Source: Oryza sativa Japonica Group (Eukaryota > Streptophyta > Magnoliopsida > Poales > Poaceae). Taken from it: a stretch of 64,000 nt of DNA. The DNA lies in assembly GCF_034140825.1 (NCBI RefSeq), contig NC_089037.1, positions 35,369,001 to 35,433,000 on the forward strand. The letters are read 5' to 3'. A program made the position numbers and the translations under genes. The number at the start of each line of letters is the position of its first letter. Positions within the stretch are counted from its first letter, which is position 1. Below are positions 15,035 to 26,440 of this stretch, piece after piece. The notes beneath the pieces were generated by a model. That model was not told the DNA's origin. It saw only the letters and a program-made list of their open reading frames with translations, and did not search any database.

Positions 15035-15595
15035 TTACAGGCAGTCTACCAGCAGGAGGCCTGTGTCGTCGGCGGGAGCAGCGTTCAGGTCCAAGCCAAC
15101 CACACCCCTCGCCTCGCGTGGATTCCGCTCGGGCGCCGGCTCGCCGCCGCGGGCGCTCACCGCCTCGTCGGCCTCGGCGCCGGCGATGCGGTGCCGCCGC
15201 ATGTGGCCGCCGAGCGCCTGCCCGAGCGCGAACTCCACGCCGCACACCGCGCACCCGTGCGCGCGTGAGGCCTTCACGGCCGGCGTCCCCGCCGCGAGCG
15301 AGAGCGCGACACCCGCCTCCCCCTCGCCCGCCGCGGCGGCTACGGCGGCGGCCGCGCCACCACCGCCACCACCCCGCGGCCGCTTGTGGCTCGCGCGGTG
15401 GCCGCCGAGCGCCTGGAACGACGGGAACCGGCGCCTGCACGTCTTGCACTCGAAGACGCGCGGAGCCTCGCCGCCGTGGCCGACGACATAGCCGGCGCCG
15501 CCGCCGCCGCTCCGCGCGAGGAGCAGCATGACCTCCTGAGCTATGCTTGCGCTGTCCACCATCTCCGGTTCCGCGCCGAATGTCAGCCTCTTCAT
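15035..15595 (-). CDS. Two-finger C2H2 zinc-finger protein with EAR motif (ZAT/C1-2i type)
   Basis: Single exon, 186 aa. Each finger carries the plant-specific QALGGH helix: finger 1 at residues 48-70 ([11 protein letters not shown]50, C53, H66, H70), finger 2 at 113-135 (C115, C118, H131, H135). A DLN-type EAR repression motif, GLDLNAAP, lies at about 167-174. Family members are nuclear repressors in stress and developmental responses. I chose ATG 15595 ([10 protein letters not shown]). The frame is open further upstream with an ATG at 15682, but a TATATAAATA box lies between the two, so transcripts probably begin after it, and family members often start MKR. Glycine/alanine runs separate the fingers. 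It is related to, but not a close duplicate of, the two C2H2 genes at 28.4 and 32.0 kb. Confidence 0.9.
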   Translation of the reverse strand: MKRLTFGAEPEMVDSASIAQEVMLLLARSGGGGAGYVVGHGGEAPRVFECKTCRRRFPSFQALGGHRASHKRPRGGGGGGAAAAVAAAAGEGEAGVALSLAAGTPAVKASRAHGCAVCGVEFALGQALGGHMRRHRIAGAEADEAVSARGGEPAPERNPREARGVVGLDLNAAPADDTGLLLVDCL

Positions 15596-15660
15596 CGTGC
15601 CGCGCCTCGAGACGAAATGCTTCAATTCGTTGCGATCGTGGGAGAGGTAGGTGTTCCATC

Positions 15661-15670
15661 TATTTATATA
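15661..15670 (-). promoter_or_regulatory. TATA box of the minus-strand C2H2 gene
   Basis: On the minus strand this reads TATATAAATA, about 70 bases before the chosen ATG. It sits inside the upstream extension of the open frame, which argues against the longer start. Confidence 0.65.
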
Positions 15671-15682
15671 AGATTCTTCCAT

Positions 15683-16920
15683 GGCCAATGAGATTTCGGT
15701 GATGACCAAGCTCGCAAAAATGGATTTCTTGGGTGCGAAGAGAACGAAGAGTGGTGTTCGACTTTGGCTGTGCGCTACTAGTTGACTTGCTGCTTCATCT
15801 AGTTGTACTAATAATAAACTAGGTACAAGTAGACTTCTGTTACTGGTTGTTCCATTAAAATTTCAGAAAGATGGACTTTTAAACTAGAGAAAAGCTGGTT
15901 TGCTAGCCATGAAATCTAAGTCGAGCTCACGTGTACATTGACAACGATTAGTTGATTACGCTAGTGCTAATTAAGTACTGTTTCAATCTCAGTTTGTTGC
16001 ATGGTTAAAAATCAAATAGAGCATTGGCGTGTAACCGCGGCATTCCGGGGGTTGATGTATTTTTCTTTCAGCAAGGAAATCAAATTTGTTTTTAATTACT
16101 AGCTATGTTGCTGTTTAGTAAAATATTGGTGTTTATCTTATCTAGTTAGGAGTAGTTATTAGTCGGATAAACTTCATCATAGAGCAATGAATTGTTAATT
16201 TTGCAAGCTGAACTTCTCATGTTTGGTCGAGGTGGATTATTTTATATCATTTGACTCACTAATTTCCGAATTGGTACTGTCTAACAATTCTGACTTTTGA
16301 GTTTGGACTCGCATAATTAACATTTAACAAGCGCTGAAATCCGTTTTTCAACTATAAGCATCTGCAACCACCTCATTGATCCAGTTTAATAAACAAGAAA
16401 TGGCGAAAAAAAGATCACCTTAATGGCTGAACCGATCAACCTTAACTGTAAGCCATAATCGAGCAGTTAGTTCAAATTGAAAACCAGGTTAAGTTTATGC
16501 ACTGTTTATTAAAAAGAAAAGAGTGCTGAGAAAGAAAGGACAGCACGTAAATGTTCGACTCAATCGATCGTAAGCCATGACTAATTAGCTCAAATTAAAA
16601 TTCAAAAGCGGAGCTATTATGTGTAGTTTTCTCCTTGCGTGGAACCAATCAGAGCAAGAGCTCCAATTGCGTATATCTTCAATATCCAGCAACGCTTATT
16701 CAGTAGTATCGTGCTGTACTGCTGTCTGGTAATGGCCCAATTGGTACAATGAATCTAGCCATGTCTGGTCGTCTCCCCCAACGACTAACGAACCTTCCTA
16801 ATCCTTAATTATCTTCCACTAATAACACTTTAAGTCAAACAAGTAAGATCATGTCGCTAATCCCACTTGTTTATGGCAAGTGCAGTTGTTTAGTTGGTGT
16901 AGAGATGGTAGATGCTAACT
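15683..16920. other. AT-rich divergent spacer
   Basis: Upstream of both the minus-strand C2H2 gene and the AXR1 gene. No coding exon, RNA gene or convincing transposon seen. Confidence 0.5.
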
Positions 16921-17163
16921 AAACTGGATCGGCCCAATAGGCCCAAGTAGCTACAATATTGGGGCGTACGATTAGGCCCATGTCATTGGCCTCCAAAGCC
17001 CACGATCCCCTTCTCCTTGCTCCGCCTCCACTTAGCTTGAGACCGCTTTATTCCTCGCTCAGGGAGGAGGAGGAGAAGGCGAAGGCGAAGCAAAGCAAAA
17101 CCTCGGAAGAGCGGCAGAGCCCACTCCACACGCGGAGAGGAGACCACGCCGCCGCCGGAAGCC
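16921..17163 (+). promoter_or_regulatory. AXR1 promoter/5' UTR with GGCCCA motifs
   Basis: Repeated GCCCA-type elements (CGGCCCAATAGGCCCAAG, TTAGGCCCATG, AAAGCCCACG) occur within about 80 bases, followed by a GAG/AAG-rich leader just before the ATG. This is the pattern of a constitutively expressed, TATA-poor plant promoter. Confidence 0.55.
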
Positions 17164-20100
17164 ATGGCCGCCGCCACCGCCGCCGCCTTCGCGGAGCCCA
17201 AGACCAAGTACGATCGCCAGCTCAGGTAACGCAACCGGCGCGCATCTGCGCTCTCTCATCTCCGACGGGTAGATTCCGGGCGCTTGCCGTTCGATCCTAG
17301 GGTTTAGGGCTCTTCGCGGTGGTGGAATTCCGGCACCGCTGTTCGGGTGCGGTTCGAGTGGGCGCGGTCTCTGATCTAGGGTTTTGGAGCTCCTTCTGTT
17401 CGGGTGACGGGTGGTCAAGAGCTGGAGGGATTTTCTCTGACAGAAATTGTTTCGAACGCTGCCGGTCATGCATTGGAGCTTGGTTGGTTGAAATATTGTT
17501 TACGTTGTTCACATGTAGTTGGGGATACCGACTGATAGCACTTTGCTGATTACTAAGACCCTAGTGGATTATGTTAGGGGTCCATAATTGGTGTTGGTGG
17601 TCTAGTCTGTGGCTTAATTGGGTGTTTTCTTATGTGCATCTGATTATCTGAGCTGTAGTTGTGCTTCACATGGGTAGTTCAGTTGCATATATAAATAGCA
17701 CAGTTCAGTTTTACTTTATAAAATTTGACCTTCATTTTTCCAGCCTGCGACTTGTGTATTCTTCTTATTCTCTGCTTATTTTGCATCCGAGTAGGAAGAA
17801 GCAACCCACATACTAAAAACTACCTGTTATGATTCTGTTAATGCAAAGTACAGGATATGGGGTGATCAAGGACAGGCTGCACTGGAGAAGGCTAGCATAT
17901 GCTTGCTTACCTGTGGCCCTACAGGAACTGAAGCGATGAAGAACCTTGTGCTTGGAGGAGTAGGGAGTGTTACTGTTGTTGATGGTTCCAAAGTTGAACA
18001 ATCTGACATGGGAAACAATTTCCTGTGTAATTTCTGTGCTCCGCGTTTATTCCTGTTCCATTTCGATAAATTTCCAGTAAAGCAATGGAACTCATGTTCC
18101 GAGTACTCTGTTTATGTTCAGTGGATGCAGAATGCTTGGGGCAATCAAGAGCAAAATCTGTATGTTCGTTCCTGCAAGAGCTGAATGATGCTGTAAATGC
18201 CAAGTTTGTCGAGGAGTCTCCTCTGGCTCTCATAGACACAAACCCTTCATTCTTTTCCCAATTTACCGTAGTCATTGCTACTCAGGTGTGTGTTTACTCT
18301 TATGGTAAGATGCAAAATCAGTGATTGATTTTCTTGACTTCTCTGCGTAGCCAGAACATTTAACAAGAAGATTTAAAAGTCAAGGAAATGAGAATTGGCA
18401 AGTTTTTATAATCGCACAGGCGCATTAGATATTCATAGATATACTCCCTCTAGTAAGAGATGCTTTTTTAGTGTGGACAGTCAAACTTTTATTATTTTAG
18501 CTATTTACTACACATGGATTGTTAGGAACAATGTGCACGTAGTTTTTCCTCTCGCGGCCAAATTTTGCTGATACCCAGTTTTTTCTACTGCAGCTTCCAG
18601 AGAGATCTTTACTGAAACTAGATGATATCTGCAGGAAAGCAAATATTGTGTTGGTTGCTGCACGTTCATATGGTCTAACTGGTCTAGTCAGGATCAGCGT
18701 TAAGGTACCTTTATTGATCTGTGCAAGAGTTTCTGAGTTGTTCTTTATTTGACTTTTAGCGGTGGACTGCATCTTGTTTCCTGACCTCATTATTTAGGAC
18801 TTATTAATGTTGCTTGGCGGTTTTCATTTCCACAGTAGTCATGAGCCAAAGCATTTTCACCAGACTGAAAACTGTTTCCCTAACTATTGAGCAGGAGCAC
18901 AATGTTATAGAATCAAAACCGGACCACTTCCTGGATGATTTACGCCTTCACAATCCATGGGTTGAACTCAAGCAGTAAGAGTTATTTGTACCTACATTGT
19001 TGGCATAGCAAGTTGCATGATCCTTTTCTCATTCTAGATGAAATCACTGTTGATCTTAATGCTTATGTTTTTCAGATTTGCAAAGTCAATTGATATAAAT
19101 GATAAAGATCCTGTTGTGCACAAGCACACTCCCTACATTGTTATCCTTGTGAGGCTTGCAGAAAAATGGGCAGATGCACATGATGGGCGCTTACCTTCGA
19201 CTAGGCAAGAGAAAAATGAATTCAAGGTACGTGTTTTGGGTTGTTGCCCCAATCAGTAAAAAGTGGTTGCTAATGTGTTTTGGGGACTGTCAGGTTATTG
19301 ACTAATCTAATATCTTCTTCAGGCACTGATTCGAGAATATATGCTTAATTTAGATGAAGAAAACTACAAAGAAGCAGTGGAGTCCTCGTATAAAGTCTCT
19401 GTTACTCCAGGGATCAGTAAGTTTATTTTTAAATGTTCTTCTATCAGCATAATTTTACTTGCAGACATAATTTTGTGTGCTTGACTATTTCCTTTCTTAA
19501 ATACCACTAGTAAAAACTACTTGAATTAACTTGAAGTTGTCACTCTAGTTTACATAATGAATGAATGTGGCCTATGTGTTAACAAACACCTCCTGGGTCT
19601 TGTACTTACATGTAGGCTGTGTTCGGACATCAGGGTTGGGAACACTTATCCTGCGCATGGAAAACAGAACGGTCCATTAACACATGATTAATTAAGTATT
19701 ACGTAATTTTTTTTTCAAAAATGGATTAATATGATTTTTTAAGCAACTTTCGTATAGAAGCTTTTTTTAAAAAAACGCATGGTTTAGCAGTTTGAAAAGC
19801 GTGCGCGCGGAACACGAGGAAGAGGTGTTGGGAACTAAGGATACCGAACACAGCCGTAGTCTCTTTTTGAACCCATAAATATTTTAACTTATTTATAAAT
19901 ATCTGTTGTATTCTTGTTGTATGTTCCTGCAGCCATGCACGTGTACACAATATAACATAGCTTCTGTGCAGAACTGCAAGTTCTAATTAGTGGTTAATTT
20001 CTTCTAGGTGATGAGATCCGTCAGATAATTGATGATAGCTCCGCTGAAGTGAATTCATCTTCTTCAGATTTCTGGGTTTTAGTGGCTGCTTTGAAGGTAG

Positions 20101-23100
20101 TTATAATTGTGATTTACAATTATGGAATGCCAACTTCTATTGTCTGATATGCCATACCACTGAGCTGTTATCTGAGGTTCCAGGCACTCTTGATAAAGTT
20201 TGTTGTTGAAACCAAATTGGAAAGTATCATACGTTGTTGAGGTGTCAGCAATATTCAATGATACTTTTCTTTTTTAAAAAAGTGTATCATATGTTGTTGA
20301 GGTCTCTCGGCGCTATTCAATGATTCTTTGTTTTAAAAAAGTGAATCATATGTTAGTTGAGGTGTCTCTGCGATATTCAATGAACCTGCATGATCTAGAC
20401 ACCCAGTTCTAGTTTTATTTTTTGGGCTAAAATAACAAGTCAGATCCAAAAGGTTAATCTTCTCTCTAGCCAGATGCCTCATATAACCTGAAGCAAATGT
20501 CAGGTAGCTTTGGAATTTTGATACTTATGCTAAAGCTGCATATGAGTTCTCTCCCTGGAGAATGCTCATTTAGAACAAAAAAGCTCTAGAAGCTTTGTGT
20601 GTCTGAAGCTGCTTTCATAATGAATGTATATTAAAAAGCCTGAAATAATGTGTTGTTTATGAACTATCTTCACACTTACCATCTGTAAAGTTGCACCATA
20701 TATCCCTTTAGGAATGTTTCCATTTTACATCCCTCAGCTTAGCAAGAAGTCTACTAAACGCACCTCAACTTCTCAGGAAATATATCGAACACTGACAAGT
20801 ACAAAATTGATTATCGAGCACCAAAAATTTAGTAAACCTGGTAAATTTTCAACCCAAAGTGTTTTTGGAGGAGCCGCAGTTGCTGGCATGAATCCAACTC
20901 AAGGTGTTCTTTCTGATTAAAAAAAACTCTGTTCTTTTGCTATATCGACAGTAACATCATGGGTATAATTCAAAAGGTTAGCTTGCTTAGTTGTCTAAAC
21001 CATCCAAACAAGAAAAAGAAATACAGCATTGACATTTCCAATGGTAGTGAGTCTGACTCTTGAGTGCCACCGGAAGAAAGCGTATATAGCTTCTGAATAT
21101 ATGATATTATTTTGGAGGGTATTAAATTTCTTTGAGAGTTCAGGGGTGTAACATGGACTTACTCATACTTTATGCTTTCTTTTTTTGGTTGAAATTATTG
21201 TTTTTTATTAGCATTCATGTCTCAATTTGGATTTCTTTCTCTCGCTTGCTACTTACAGGAATTTATTGCAAATGAGGGCAACGGTGAGCTACCTCTTGAG
21301 GGGACGATACCTGATATGACTTCACTTACTGAGTTAGTGCCCTGCAGTCATCTAGCTTTGCAATGATCTCAGATTCAGTCAACTTCTGCCGAACTATTTT
21401 CTTCTATCACATGAATGCAGCTGTTTCTCTTTTATAACCTTACAGGTACTATGTTAGCCTGCAAAAGATTTACCAAGCTAAGGCTGAATCTGACTGCCTT
21501 GCCTTGGAGCATCATGTAAAGGATATCTTGAAGCGAATTGATAGAGACCCTGATTCTATTTCACGGGCATACATAAAAACATTTTGCAAAAATGCTAGAA
21601 AACTCAGAGTAAGCTGCTTTCTTTAAATATACATTGTAACACCTGTTTGGGATGGCTACAATGATGTGCTTGATAATCATTTGATCTAACTAGTTTTAAT
21701 TGAGAAGAACCTTGTAGTATTTTGTACCCTATCCATATTCCATATATTTGATAAAGACAAAGCTGATTGTATGTGTATGGTATACTAGCTACTAGCTAGT
21801 ACTGATCATTGCTTTTGCACTTGTTTCAAAAGAATTAAATTGTACAAGAGGTGCAATTGTCCCTTTTAAACTATGCCACTCCTGATTTATTTTCCTCCAC
21901 TGGAATGCATGTGTTCAATTTTCTATTTGACATAACATGCTAATTCTTATCTCTCACTTTAAATATCATGATTGATAAATATTGTAGAACTATACCTGAT
22001 AGTTATTGAGTAAGTGATATCTGCTGTCTAGGTCTGTAGGTACCGCAGTATGGAGGAAGAGTTTAGCTCTCCTGTTCTTTCTGAAGTTCAAATATACTTC
22101 ACCGATGAAGACTACTGGTCAGTACCTTTTACTCCTTTGTGCTTGTCATTTTTTTAATGTTATGGAACTTTCTCTGTTCATATACTTTGGCATCTTTACT
22201 TTAGTTTTCAAGCTCCATGCAGCTGTTACAAAGGTAGTACTGCTGTTGCTGCATCCTAGAATATCAGCCTATCCTAAATCATAGAAATTGAAAATACCTG
22301 TTAAACTGAATTGTAATGCAATACCAGGATTACAAGATGCCTTGATTGAACCTATTGAAGACTTTTTCTGCTTCGAATTGTGGTTTCATCGTCTTGTTGC
22401 AAACACAAGTTTTCTTTCAAACCAATAGTTGGTCACACTGTAGCATGCAGTGCAACTTTGGAGTAGGTGGAGAAGTCAGCTATTGTTTCTTCCTTTGCTT
22501 TGTATGTTGCCGGAACTGTTGTTAGAATGACTAGCCATTGTTATCTTGTTCTTATTGATTTATTTGTTATTCAAATGACAAGCAAATTTGGCTGCAGCTT
22601 TGCAATGAACTTCTATGTTCTGCTACGTGCTGTTGATCGACTTGCAGCCAACTATAACAGATGCCCTGGAATCTTTGAAAGGTAAGCATGAGTAAAATGT
22701 TCATTCACTTTCGGTGAACATTATAACATCGTACATGTATTTATAATACTAATAATACACTGGATTCGGTAGTGAGATTGATGAGGATGTGCCTAGGCTG
22801 AAGACAGCTGCTGTTTCAGTAATGAGTGAGATGGGTATGAACGGGGCACCTTTGTCTGAAGACCTGATTACTGAAATGTGCCGGTTTGGGGGTGCAGAGA
22901 TTCATCCCGTGGCTGCCTTCATTGGCGGAGTAGCATCCCAAGAAGTAATTAAGGTGTGTTTTGATCTCGTGACGGTAATTTGTGGACAACCATTAATTGT
23001 TCTTTCATCGCACTAACTACTCATTCCCTTTTCCAGCTGGTCACCAAACAGTTTGTGCCTTTGCTGGGAACATTTATATTCAACGGGATTGATCACAAAT

Positions 23101-23120
23101 CTCAAGTTTTGGCGTTATAA
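17164..23120 (+). CDS. AXR1: NEDD8-activating enzyme E1 regulatory subunit (AXR1-like), 14 exons
   Basis: Exons 17164-17225, 17854-18026, 18122-18285, 18594-18704, 18895-18974, 19076-19226, 19323-19416, 20008-20096, 21259-21332, 21446-21608, 22032-22117, 22598-22681, 22773-22953 and 23037-23120 join in phase to 531 aa, close to AXR1 (about 540). The N-terminus KYDRQLRIWGDQGQAALEKA and the ThiF-type block LTCGPTGTEAMKNLVLGG, SVTVVDGSKVEQSDMGNNFL are AXR1 signatures; downstream come GQSRAKSV, NFYVLLRAVDRLAANYN and HPVAAFIGGVASQEVIK. AXR1 pairs with the catalytic subunit ECR1 to activate RUB/NEDD8 for cullin modification, and so supports SCF-dependent auxin signalling. No catalytic cysteine is expected in this subunit. 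Intron 8 (1.16 kb) holds a tandem repeat and intron 7 a MITE. No break is seen. Confidence 0.94.
19615..19855. mobile_element. MITE in AXR1 intron 7 (PIF/Harbinger- or hAT-like)
   Basis: Termini GGCTGTGTTCGG and CCGAACACAGCC are perfect inverted repeats. Both sides carry the 3-bp direct repeat GTA. The interior is AT-rich with no coding capacity. The 3-bp duplication points to a Tourist-like element, though GTA is not the classic TWA. Confidence 0.85.
20226..20389. repeat. About 60-bp tandem repeat in AXR1 intron 8
   Basis: Three diverged units start at about 20226, 20286 and 20345, each beginning ATCATA(C/T)GTTG with TTGAGGTGTC or similar, then ATATTCAATGA; the first two end in TTTTAAAAAAGTG. 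No function visible. Confidence 0.8.
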
Positions 23121-23961
23121 CATCAATCTGGTATAGAGCTTTTCGGAACCTCACCCAATTAATTACATTAGAGTTGCCCCAGATTTTGTATTATGGCCTT
23201 CCGGTGCAATGAAAATCACTTGTCCATATAAATGATCATTGTCAGATTTGGAATTATCATCGTATTTACATGGGAAAAGGTCAAAATACCCCTTGAAACA
23301 GTATGAATTTTGTGAGATCTCCGTGTTCTTCTCTACCAATATAGCGTGCTGTGTTTCTGTAGGTAGATTTAGGTCCTAATAGAGAAGAAATTTCTTGTTC
23401 GATGCTGTTTTTAATTTTGCCAGGAACTTATTAAACAATCAAAAATTGACCGTCTGCCTAGAGAAATGTTTTGATCAGGGGAGCCTTAAACCAGGCTAGG
23501 CAGTTTGTGGCTTTCAAGAGTGAGTGAAATGAGGAAAAGTATCCCAAGGGCATGACGCATCTTCAAGGTGGCAATTTCGCGCATAGCGTATGGCGGTAGG
23601 AGCTTGCATCTGAAACGTAGTCATGTGTTATTCTGTTCGGACGAATACCAGTAAATAACGTAGTCAAACCCTGCAAGGCACGCGGATTATGAATTTTGAT
23701 TGTTTACAGTGGATTAACCTGTCATCAGGCTGACGAAAACGTGTACTGCTTCAGGTTGTTTGCCTCTAATAAAAGTACGACACGTAACGTGAAGCATGTC
23801 GGCTGAGCTCTATCTCTTCGTGTACAGGAGAACACGTCATCACCGACGTCGTTTTCATGGGACAAAACGTCAGTACGCTGTGAGCTCAACCGTGTATGCT
23901 AACCGACTAAAAGCCAGATGGCCGCAATGGAAGTATGCTAAGCAGTCTAGAGTCTGCGTTA
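23121..23961. other. AXR1 3' UTR and spacer
   Basis: The first ~120 bases are probably the AXR1 3' UTR. No other gene seen; a short open frame near 23.8-24.0 kb has no recognisable similarity. Confidence 0.5.
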
Positions 23962-24211
23962 GAGCAGGTACAATACTATTAGCCAGCTATAAACATATTT
24001 TAATAAGATAAAAAATAAAAAAGAAAAGCAGCGGGCTACAGATCTGTAGCCAGCTGCAGCATGGATTTTAAGACACAATATGTGTATAACAGGTGGGACC
24101 ATATGTTAATAGTATAGTAATAGTATAGTAAGTAACTATTGTATGAATTGGCTATTAGATCGGCTATAAATAAATTGGAGTTAGTAGTAGGCTATACTAT
24201 TGAACTTGCTC
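23962..24211. mobile_element. Tourist-like MITE, 250 bp
   Basis: Left GAGCAGGTACAATACTATTA and right TACTATTGAACTTGCTC are inverted repeats flanked by TTA on both sides, the TWA-type target duplication of PIF/Harbinger elements. Inner inverted blocks (GCCAGCTATAAAC, GGCTATAAATAAATTGGAG) are also present. A partial relative lies at about 26.23-26.44 kb. Confidence 0.8.
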
Positions 24212-24876
24212 TTAGCATACCAAAATCACCGGACTAACAACAGTGGACAGCAGTTGGTCGGTGTCCTTTCTATTTGTGGCTCACTTATTATCGTCAGATT
24301 TTTCTTTCTAACAATCAGTTTCTTCGTTGCTATAAATTGTAATGTTTATTAGCAGCTTAAAAATAATTTATGAGTAAAAACTTATATATATTTGTTCCTA
24401 GCTACTTAAGAGTTAACGTAAAAAAAAATCTCGGATAAAACAAACATAAAAAATCCACTACTACAAAATTAAGTGTTAAAATTTAAATTTAACCATGGTT
24501 GATAAGCTAGATTAAAGATAAATGGGTTGACGCGCAACCAGTTATGGAGTAAATAAGTGTATACGATTACCCACTCCTTGAGTTCGTCGATCGACCCTGC
24601 TGAACTAACAAAACGGAGTAAAATACAAGTATAGCTTCTGGTTCCTATTAACCTAACGACACAAATAGCCATGTTTGTGATATTATTATTTTTCTAGATA
24701 ATATTTAGATGCAAGTAACACGCTCACACCGCATATACGTACACGGTACACACGTATACACGTCGTTCTTATCACTACAAGTTTCATGTTACAATCATGT
24801 CCTGATTCCATATCAATTGTCAGCCTATGTACTGCAGGGATATTAGGTGCAACGCGTTTTCAAGTTTTGGTTTTTA
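24212..24876. other. AT-rich spacer
   Basis: No gene or clear element seen. Confidence 0.5.
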
Positions 24877-25204
24877 GGGTGTGTTTAGTTCTTCAGATGT
24901 AAAAACTTTGAGGTATATAGACATACATGTGAAGTATTAAACGTAGACTAATAATAAAATAAATTACATATTTCACCTATAAACTGTGAGACGAATTTAT
25001 TAAGCCTAATTAATCTATCATTAGCAAATGTTTACTGTAGTATCACATTGTCAAATCATGGCGTAATTAGGTTTAAAAAGATTCGTCTCGTAATTTACAT
25101 ACAAACTGTTCAATTGGTTTTTTCCCTATATTTAAAGCTCCATGCCTGTGACCAAATATTTGATGTGACGTTTTTGGCTAAAATTTTTTAATCTATACAA
25201 GGCC
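24877..25204. mobile_element. MITE of the GGCCTTGTTTAGTTC type
   Basis: The interior carries blocks that I recall as shared by a very common rice MITE family (ACTGTAGTATCACATTGTC, AAATCATGGCGTAATTAGG, AAGATTCGTCTCGTAATT). The degenerate termini GGGTGTGTTTAGTTC and CTATACAAGGCC are flanked by TTA on both sides. No coding capacity. Confidence 0.75.
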
Positions 25205-25212
25205 TTAACTCA

Positions 25213-25538
25213 GGCTCTGTTTCTTTCGACTTAAGATTATTATAATCTAGATTATTGAGTCAGATTACTGTAAGCTAGATTGTTATAATCTGTAGTAGAA
25301 TAAGCGGTTAGTTGTTTCTTTCCTAGATTATTAGGTTTGCAAGTCTAAAGAGGGAGTGGGGTGGCATGGTGGGTAATTTTTCACCTAATAATCTAGAAAA
25401 AGCTTACCTAAATGAGCTTATCAGATTATAATAAGCTGGGCTCCAGATTTTAATAAGCTACTTTAATAAGTTGTCTGTTTTTTTAGTTTACTTCTAATAA
25501 TCTGGATTATAATAATTTTAAGATGAAAGAAACAGGCC
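25213..25538. mobile_element. MITE with GGCTCTGTTTCTTTC termini
   Basis: Left GGCTCTGTTTCTTTC and right GAAAGAAACAGGCC are inverted repeats. The flanks are TCA on both sides. The body repeats the motif AATCTAGATTAT and its complement many times and could fold. It begins only 8 bases after the preceding MITE ends. Confidence 0.85.
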
Positions 25539-25926
25539 TCAGTAGGCAGGGAAGCTGTTGATGTCGGCAACCCAAGTAGAAGTATACATGATTGATCCAC
25601 CATATATACAGCTCACAGGCTCACAGCAGTAAGCTAGCTCACTGTTCACACGAAGAACAGAGGCGCATGTAGAAACCTATAGCAGGTGATCAGCTCAAGC
25701 TGTCACGCAGCAAGCGGCGCCCGGTAAGGAACTTCAGATATAAGGAAAACACGCCGCCTAATTTGCACCGTACCATATGGAGCTCAATCAACGAAACTCA
25801 CGCGAAATCCATCCAAGAACTACCGTCCAAGTATGGGGTCAGGACTCGTTCAGGACTACTCCGTACTGCACTACTCGTCTCTGATTCGACGACCAGGTAT
25901 CATGTCGTCGATGACATGTATATATA

Positions 25927-26160
25927 CTCCCTCCGTTTTATATTATAAATCATTTAACTTTTTTTTCTAATAAAATATTTTTAAATTTAATTAAATTTAT
26001 AAAAAAATAATATTCAACATAAAATAAATATATTATTAAAATATATTTAATAAAACTAATTAGATATTCTAGTTGTTATTATAAATTTAGTCAAACTTGA
26101 TAAAGTTCTACTGCAAAGAATAACAAGCAACTTATAATATAAAACGGAGTATGGAGGGAG
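25927..26160. mobile_element. Stowaway MITE
   Basis: Left CTCCCTCCGTTTTATATTAT and right ATAATATAAAACGGAG followed by TATGGAGGGAG are inverted repeats with a small insertion near the right end. TA flanks both sides. Very AT-rich interior, 234 bp. Confidence 0.88.
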
Positions 26161-26228
26161 TAGATATTATTAGCCTTTTGCGCAAGAACAGACCGACCTG
26201 CTTAACCGCGTAGACACTTGACGATGTA

Positions 26229-26440
26229 AGAGAAAGTTCAATAGTATAGCCAACTACTAGCTCCAATTCATCTATAGCCAATCTAATAGCTCATTTATAC
26301 AATAGTTATATAATACACTATTAATATCTAGTCTCACATGTCATAGATACACTGCGTCTTGGAGTCCGTGCTACAGCTGGATATAAATCTGTAGCCCGCT
26401 GCTATTCTCTCTCCTGATTTATATTTTAAATCAGGATAGA
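26229..26440. mobile_element. Partial MITE related to the 23962-24211 element
   Basis: Begins AAGAGAAAGTTCAATAGTATAGCCAAC and contains CCAATTCATCTATAGCC and CTGTAGCCCGCTGC, the blocks of the 24-kb element in reverse orientation. The far end is not clear. Confidence 0.6.
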
